Program-made: the position numbers and the translations under genes
Shown: piece by piece, positions 61,218-64,000 of the stretch
How positions within the stretch are numbered: the stretch's first letter is position 1
Layout of the letters: each line of letters begins with the position of its first letter
The notes under the pieces: generated by a model
What the model saw: only the letters and a program-made list of their open reading frames with translations
Told to the model about the DNA's origin: nothing
Database searches by the model: none
Origin: CADEFX01 sp046154585
GTDB lineage: Bacteria > Pseudomonadota > Alphaproteobacteria > Rhizobiales > Hyphomicrobiaceae
Assembly (NCBI GenBank): GCA_046154585.1
Contig: JBJXDX010000169.1
Coordinates: forward strand, 28,588-92,587
Direction of reading: 5' to 3'
Length of the DNA: 64,000 bases

Positions 61218-63208
61218 CGAACGCGAGTTCACCAAATCACACCAGCATCCGGTCGGAAGCGAAAAAGCTAGCATTGCGGGGATTCAAGGTTTTCGCGATT
61301 CGAGCCGACAAGAAGTATCCGCTTAGGAGAGGTTGGCAGGATGAGGCCACGGACGATGCTTTCACCGTTCTGGAGACTTTTCCTGAGGACGCAAATATCG
61401 GCATCGCTTGCGGTGAAGATTTCACCGTTATTGATGCTGACGCAGCGGCGGGAGGCCTCGAGGGCGTAAAGACACTCAAACTACCAAGAACGTTTTCGGT
61501 GAGAACCGCCGGTGGCGGGCTCCATTACTATTTTAGGACCCCGCAGGGATGCGCTGTCGACAATTCCGTCCGTAAGTTAGCCCAAGGCGTGGACGTTCGA
61601 GGCCGCGGCGGCTTAGTCGTCGCCCCTGGCTCGCGTGTTGGCGGGAAGGAATATGTAATCGAAGACGACGCGCCGATCGCAGAACTCCCGGCGGAGATCA
61701 TCGCGAAATGCCGCAAGGCGCGAGAGCGAGAAAAGACGCCTTCAGACGTCGTTCGCGACCCGCCGGGCTCCCGCGAGCGCGGCGAGGCGTTCATTCGAAA
61801 TTGCCCCGAGTGTCACGAGGGGGAGCGCTCCGCGGAACAGACGCCTGGCGTCGTCTATGGTCGCGACAACGCCGCGACGGCCGTCGCTATGCGGCTGTAC
61901 GACTTCGCGGTATCGCGGGATACGTGCCGTGAGCTTCTCGACGTGTGGAACGAAAAAAAGTGCTCTCCGCCTCTCGACGACGATGCGCTCGACCGTATCG
62001 CAGGGTCCGCGGAGAAATCGAAGCAAGACGCGATCGGCAGGGACGACCCAACCCGCGCGTTCGATATTGTCGAGCCGGCGCCGAATGAGCTAGTTGCAGA
62101 TAGCTCCCGGCCGAGGCTGTTTTCGCCCGGTGCGGCGCGATGGAAAGGCAAACTCCCGGAGCGCATTCCATTCGTCGTTGATCGCCTCATCCCTCGCGGT
62201 TTCGTCACGTTGCTTGTCTCCGCCGGGGGACGCGGGAAATCCACGCTCGCCCAGCAACTGATTTCGTGTGTCGCATCCGGCAAGCCGTTTCTTGGCTTCC
62301 CCGTCCTGGAGAGGGGCTCGGCTGCCGGCATATTCTGCGAAGACGCCGAGGGGACGCTTCACGCGCGTCAGCTAAAGATCTGTGCAGGGCTCGGCGAGGA
62401 TCTGGAAGCTTTGGAGTCCAGCATTGAGGCCTTGTCATATGTTGGTGCAGCACACGAGTTGTGGCGGTCAGGCAAGGCGTTCACACCCATGCTGGACGAA
62501 ATCGATGCTGACATCACAGAAAAAGGGAACGTTCGTCTCCTAGTCCTCGACGGCACTTCGCACCTCTACTCCGGCTCTGAGATCGACCGAAGCGAGGTTA
62601 CGAAATTTATTGCCGGCCTCACGAGGTTGGCCACAAAGCACGCGATGGCCATCGTCTTGATAACTCACGAGAGCAAAAGCACGGCCGACAGCGATACCCA
62701 TGCCGCCTCCGGTTCGACAGCCTGGATCAACGCCGCGCGATCCGTCCTCAAATTGAATCCCGTCAAGGAAGCCGATGATACAGTTCGCGAACTGTTGCAC
62801 ATAAAATCAAATCTCTCGAAGCGAGAGGGTCCTATACGTTGCGCCCTTCGCGAAGGTTTCTTTGTCCTACTCGCGTCAAGCAGCCAACGGGCGCGAGAAT
62901 GCAGACAGGTGGCAGAGGATTTGATCCACACCGCGCTCAGCACCGGGGAGAACCTCAGTCCCAAACCCCGGGCGGGCAATTTCGCTCCGAAATGGCTCGT
63001 CGCCAATCAGCAAGGTCGAGATTTTAGTGAAGCGGAATTTAAAGACGCTCTAGCGCAGCTCCTTGCATCCACGTTCGTGTGCGAAGAATACGTAACCAAG
63101 GGCGGCGGCAAGAAAGCGCAGCGCATAGGCTATCCAACAGATCCGGACGGTTCGCGGACGGTTACGGTTGCGGACGGTTCCGGGCCGGTCGGACCCCAAC
63201 CGTCCTGA
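61214..63208 (+). CDS. bifunctional primase/polymerase–helicase (Prim-Pol + RepA-like AAA)
   Basis: A 664-residue replication protein starting at GTG 61214 (GGAGG six bases upstream). The N-terminal Prim-Pol domain has FTVIDADAAAGG (Asp ~74 and ~76, metal ligands) and GGGLHYYFRTP (His ~104). After a CPECH...segment comes a RecA-fold helicase/ATPase, with Walker A VSAGGRGKSTLAQQL at ~335-349, a Walker B LLVLDGTSHLY and VLITHESKS. These fusions initiate replication in plasmids, phages and mobile elements. The extreme C-terminus (SRTVTVADGSGP) coincides with DNA repeats that look like iterons. Confidence 0.88.
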   Translation: MTNASSPNHTSIRSEAKKLALRGFKVFAIRADKKYPLRRGWQDEATDDAFTVLETFPEDANIGIACGEDFTVIDADAAAGGLEGVKTLKLPRTFSVRTAGGGLHYYFRTPQGCAVDNSVRKLAQGVDVRGRGGLVVAPGSRVGGKEYVIEDDAPIAELPAEIIAKCRKAREREKTPSDVVRDPPGSRERGEAFIRNCPECHEGERSAEQTPGVVYGRDNAATAVAMRLYDFAVSRDTCRELLDVWNEKKCSPPLDDDALDRIAGSAEKSKQDAIGRDDPTRAFDIVEPAPNELVADSSRPRLFSPGAARWKGKLPERIPFVVDRLIPRGFVTLLVSAGGRGKSTLAQQLISCVASGKPFLGFPVLERGSAAGIFCEDAEGTLHARQLKICAGLGEDLEALESSIEALSYVGAAHELWRSGKAFTPMLDEIDADITEKGNVRLLVLDGTSHLYSGSEIDRSEVTKFIAGLTRLATKHAMAIVLITHESKSTADSDTHAASGSTAWINAARSVLKLNPVKEADDTVRELLHIKSNLSKREGPIRCALREGFFVLLASSSQRARECRQVAEDLIHTALSTGENLSPKPRAGNFAPKWLVANQQGRDFSEAEFKDALAQLLASTFVCEEYVTKGGGKKAQRIGYPTDPDGSRTVTVADGSGPVGPQPS

Positions 63209-63357
63209 TCTGAAAAATCCATACGGATCAAGGCCCTCCCAGATCGCGGACGGTCAGCGCCGCAGGCGGTCGCCGAAAAACTGTCCAGAGCCAATGAAAT
63301 CAAGGGTTTCGGACGGTCGGACGGTTCTATCCCTATAGGGAGACGTTGAACCGTCCG
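63144..63357. repeat. cluster of CGGACGGT-type direct repeats (putative iterons)
   Basis: CGGACGGTT occurs at 63144, 63155, 63171 and 63318. CGGACGGTC occurs at 63247 and 63310, and there is an inverted copy (AACCGTCCG) at 63349–63357. A one-mismatch inverted copy is at 63198. Spacings of 11, 16 and 8 bases occur in the tight groups. The repeats straddle the end of the primase gene and the following intergenic space. Short direct repeats beside a replication gene are the classic form of an iteron origin; this is an inference. Confidence 0.6.
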
Positions 63358-63672
63358 CATTTAGCTCCGGTCAACGCTCCAGGGAAGGTGGTCGAGCGCG
63401 TAACAGGCGCGCTATCGAAATTCCGACTGGCGACGACGTATCTGACGAGCATCGCGCGCTCTGTAAATATCTCGCACACGATTGAGAAAGTATAATCGCT
63501 TCGCGTCGCTGTAAGGCGACGCGGAAAATAGCGAGCCCCGGAGGCGCTGGAACGCCGGCCGAGGCTCTAGGCCCAACGTCTGTGTAGGACGGTGAACCGT
63601 GGACCGCGAGATTATTAGTTTTGTAACCCCTCGCATAGGGGTGAGGCGCTCTTTTTCATTGGAGCGCTCAAC
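63209..63672. other. 464-base gap after the primase gene: iterons and structured region
   Basis: No gene. The left part (to 63357) holds repeats of the iteron-like cluster. The right part (63491–63662) has a TATAAT hexamer and several hairpins, listed as a possible RNA. Nothing else supported. Confidence 0.6.
63498..63662 (+). ncRNA. possible structured RNA upstream of the last gene
   Basis: A series of hairpins follows a TATAAT hexamer at 63491: CGCGTCGC/GCGACGCG (63502–63523); a nested stem GAGCC ... GGCTC (63533–63567) enclosing GGCG/CGCC; ACGGT/ACCGT; ACCCCT/AGGGGT near 63632–63648; then CTCTTTTT, which fits a terminator. No known RNA family recognised and no good -35 box seen. It could equally be part of the origin or a 5' leader. 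Confidence 0.35.
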
Positions 63673-63924
63673 ATGACTCTCCCCGTCACTTCGAACGCAT
63701 CCTCGCTGGCGACACGCCTGTCTTTCGCTGCGGCGCTCATTTTCACATCCGCGAGCACTGGTACGAACCTGTTGTACGGTTGGAGCAAGGGCATCGATAT
63801 CTACACGTCCCTTGTTTGGGCCGGCGTCAGTGTCGGAGTGTCGATCGTGTTCGTCCTCAGTTGGCCTGCGCTTCTCCGTACGCATCCGGCGAAGACCGCA
63901 GGGGTGAGTGCTCAGGCGGCTTGA
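63673..63924 (+). CDS. small membrane protein, probably truncated by an IS66 end
   Basis: An 83-residue frame with GGAGCGCTC before ATG 63673. It has two hydrophobic segments (RLSFAAALIFTSASTGTNLLYGW and SLVWAGVSVGVSIVFVLSWPALL). The last ~15 residues (RTHPAKTAGVSAQAA) read into sequence overlapping the end of the transposase on the other strand. I infer that the original protein was longer and was cut near 63878. Family not recognised. Confidence 0.45.
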   Translation: MTLPVTSNASSLATRLSFAAALIFTSASTGTNLLYGWSKGIDIYTSLVWAGVSVGVSIVFVLSWPALLRTHPAKTAGVSAQAA

Positions 63925-64000
63925 GCGGCACCGGCCTTGGCGGCCTTCCAGTTCCAGGGCAGCAGGTCGGCGATCTGCTTGGCGGGGTGATCGGCAATGC
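63912..64000 (-). mobile_element. IS66-family transposase, C-terminal end (partial)
   Basis: The minus-strand frame ending at 63912 reads IADHPAKQIADLLPWNWKA before the stop. HP...I.DLLPWNW is the C-terminal signature of IS66 TnpC transposases. The rest of the element lies beyond base 64000. The left boundary of the IS is not certain; GTACGCATCCGG near 63878 resembles an IS66-like end. Confidence 0.8.

Noticed and set aside
52595..64000. CRISPR array or cas genes in the mobile-looking region
   Set aside because: No regularly spaced direct repeats of 24–40 bases and no Cas-like proteins were seen; the CGGACGGT repeats are too short and irregular.

Overview
The window looks like a GC-rich alphaproteobacterial chromosome, most likely Hyphomicrobiales (Rhizobiales). 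The evidence is the dapF–mtaB–ftsY–ispZ gene order, an ffh/rpsP neighbourhood, small DUF1127 proteins, rhizobial-style GC-rich palindromic repeats and an encoded-CCA initiator tRNA. I cannot name the genus.

Bases 1–52.6 kb are chromosomal. Transport comes first: a ugp-type glycerol-3-phosphate ABC operon (ugpB, a VOC protein, ugpA, a creatininase-family amidohydrolase) on the minus strand, then a complete branched-chain amino acid/amide ABC operon (livJ-H-M-G-F) on the plus strand. A catabolic zone follows (9.5–33 kb). It holds glycerol kinase, two luciferase-like flavin monooxygenases with an alpha/beta hydrolase, and, divergent from these, an isocitrate-lyase-family lyase with an aconitase-type LeuC/LeuD hydro-lyase pair and an aldehyde dehydrogenase. 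Next come a DMT exporter, cysE, a class-C serine hydrolase, an RraA-family aldolase, a thioesterase, and an operon pairing a HMG-CoA-synthase-like protein fused to a Zn-ribbon/OB domain with an SCP-x-type thiolase. Housekeeping genes occupy 33–45 kb: rpsP, ffh, a GST, a sugar dehydrogenase, dapF, mtaB, ftsY, two tandem IspZ/YciB membrane proteins, a MarR regulator and asd. From 45 to 52.3 kb there are two DUF1127 proteins, a large unknown exported protein, a YbjQ protein, an SDR and a lipid-A-type glycosyltransferase group (GT39, GT2, LAB_N).

At 52.5 kb an initiator tRNA-Met marks the junction with a mobile-looking region that runs to the right edge. It has more A+T-rich spacers and plasmid/phage-type genes: a poly-gamma-glutamate-hydrolase-family protein, a ParA ATPase with an unknown small partner, an AAA ATPase + subtilisin-like protease pair resembling ietAS (plasmid stability/incompatibility and anti-phage), two small DNA-binding regulators (one AlpA-like), and an overlapping three-gene operon ending in a primase/polymerase–helicase fusion. 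That gene runs into a cluster of CGGACGGT repeats that look like iterons. A possible structured RNA and the end of an IS66-type transposase close the window. Replication, partition and stability functions together suggest an integrated plasmid-like element. No integrase is visible, so the far end must lie outside the window.

All functional calls come from reading translated sequence and motifs; no database search was run. Start codons were chosen by ribosome-binding-site spacing and expected N-termini.
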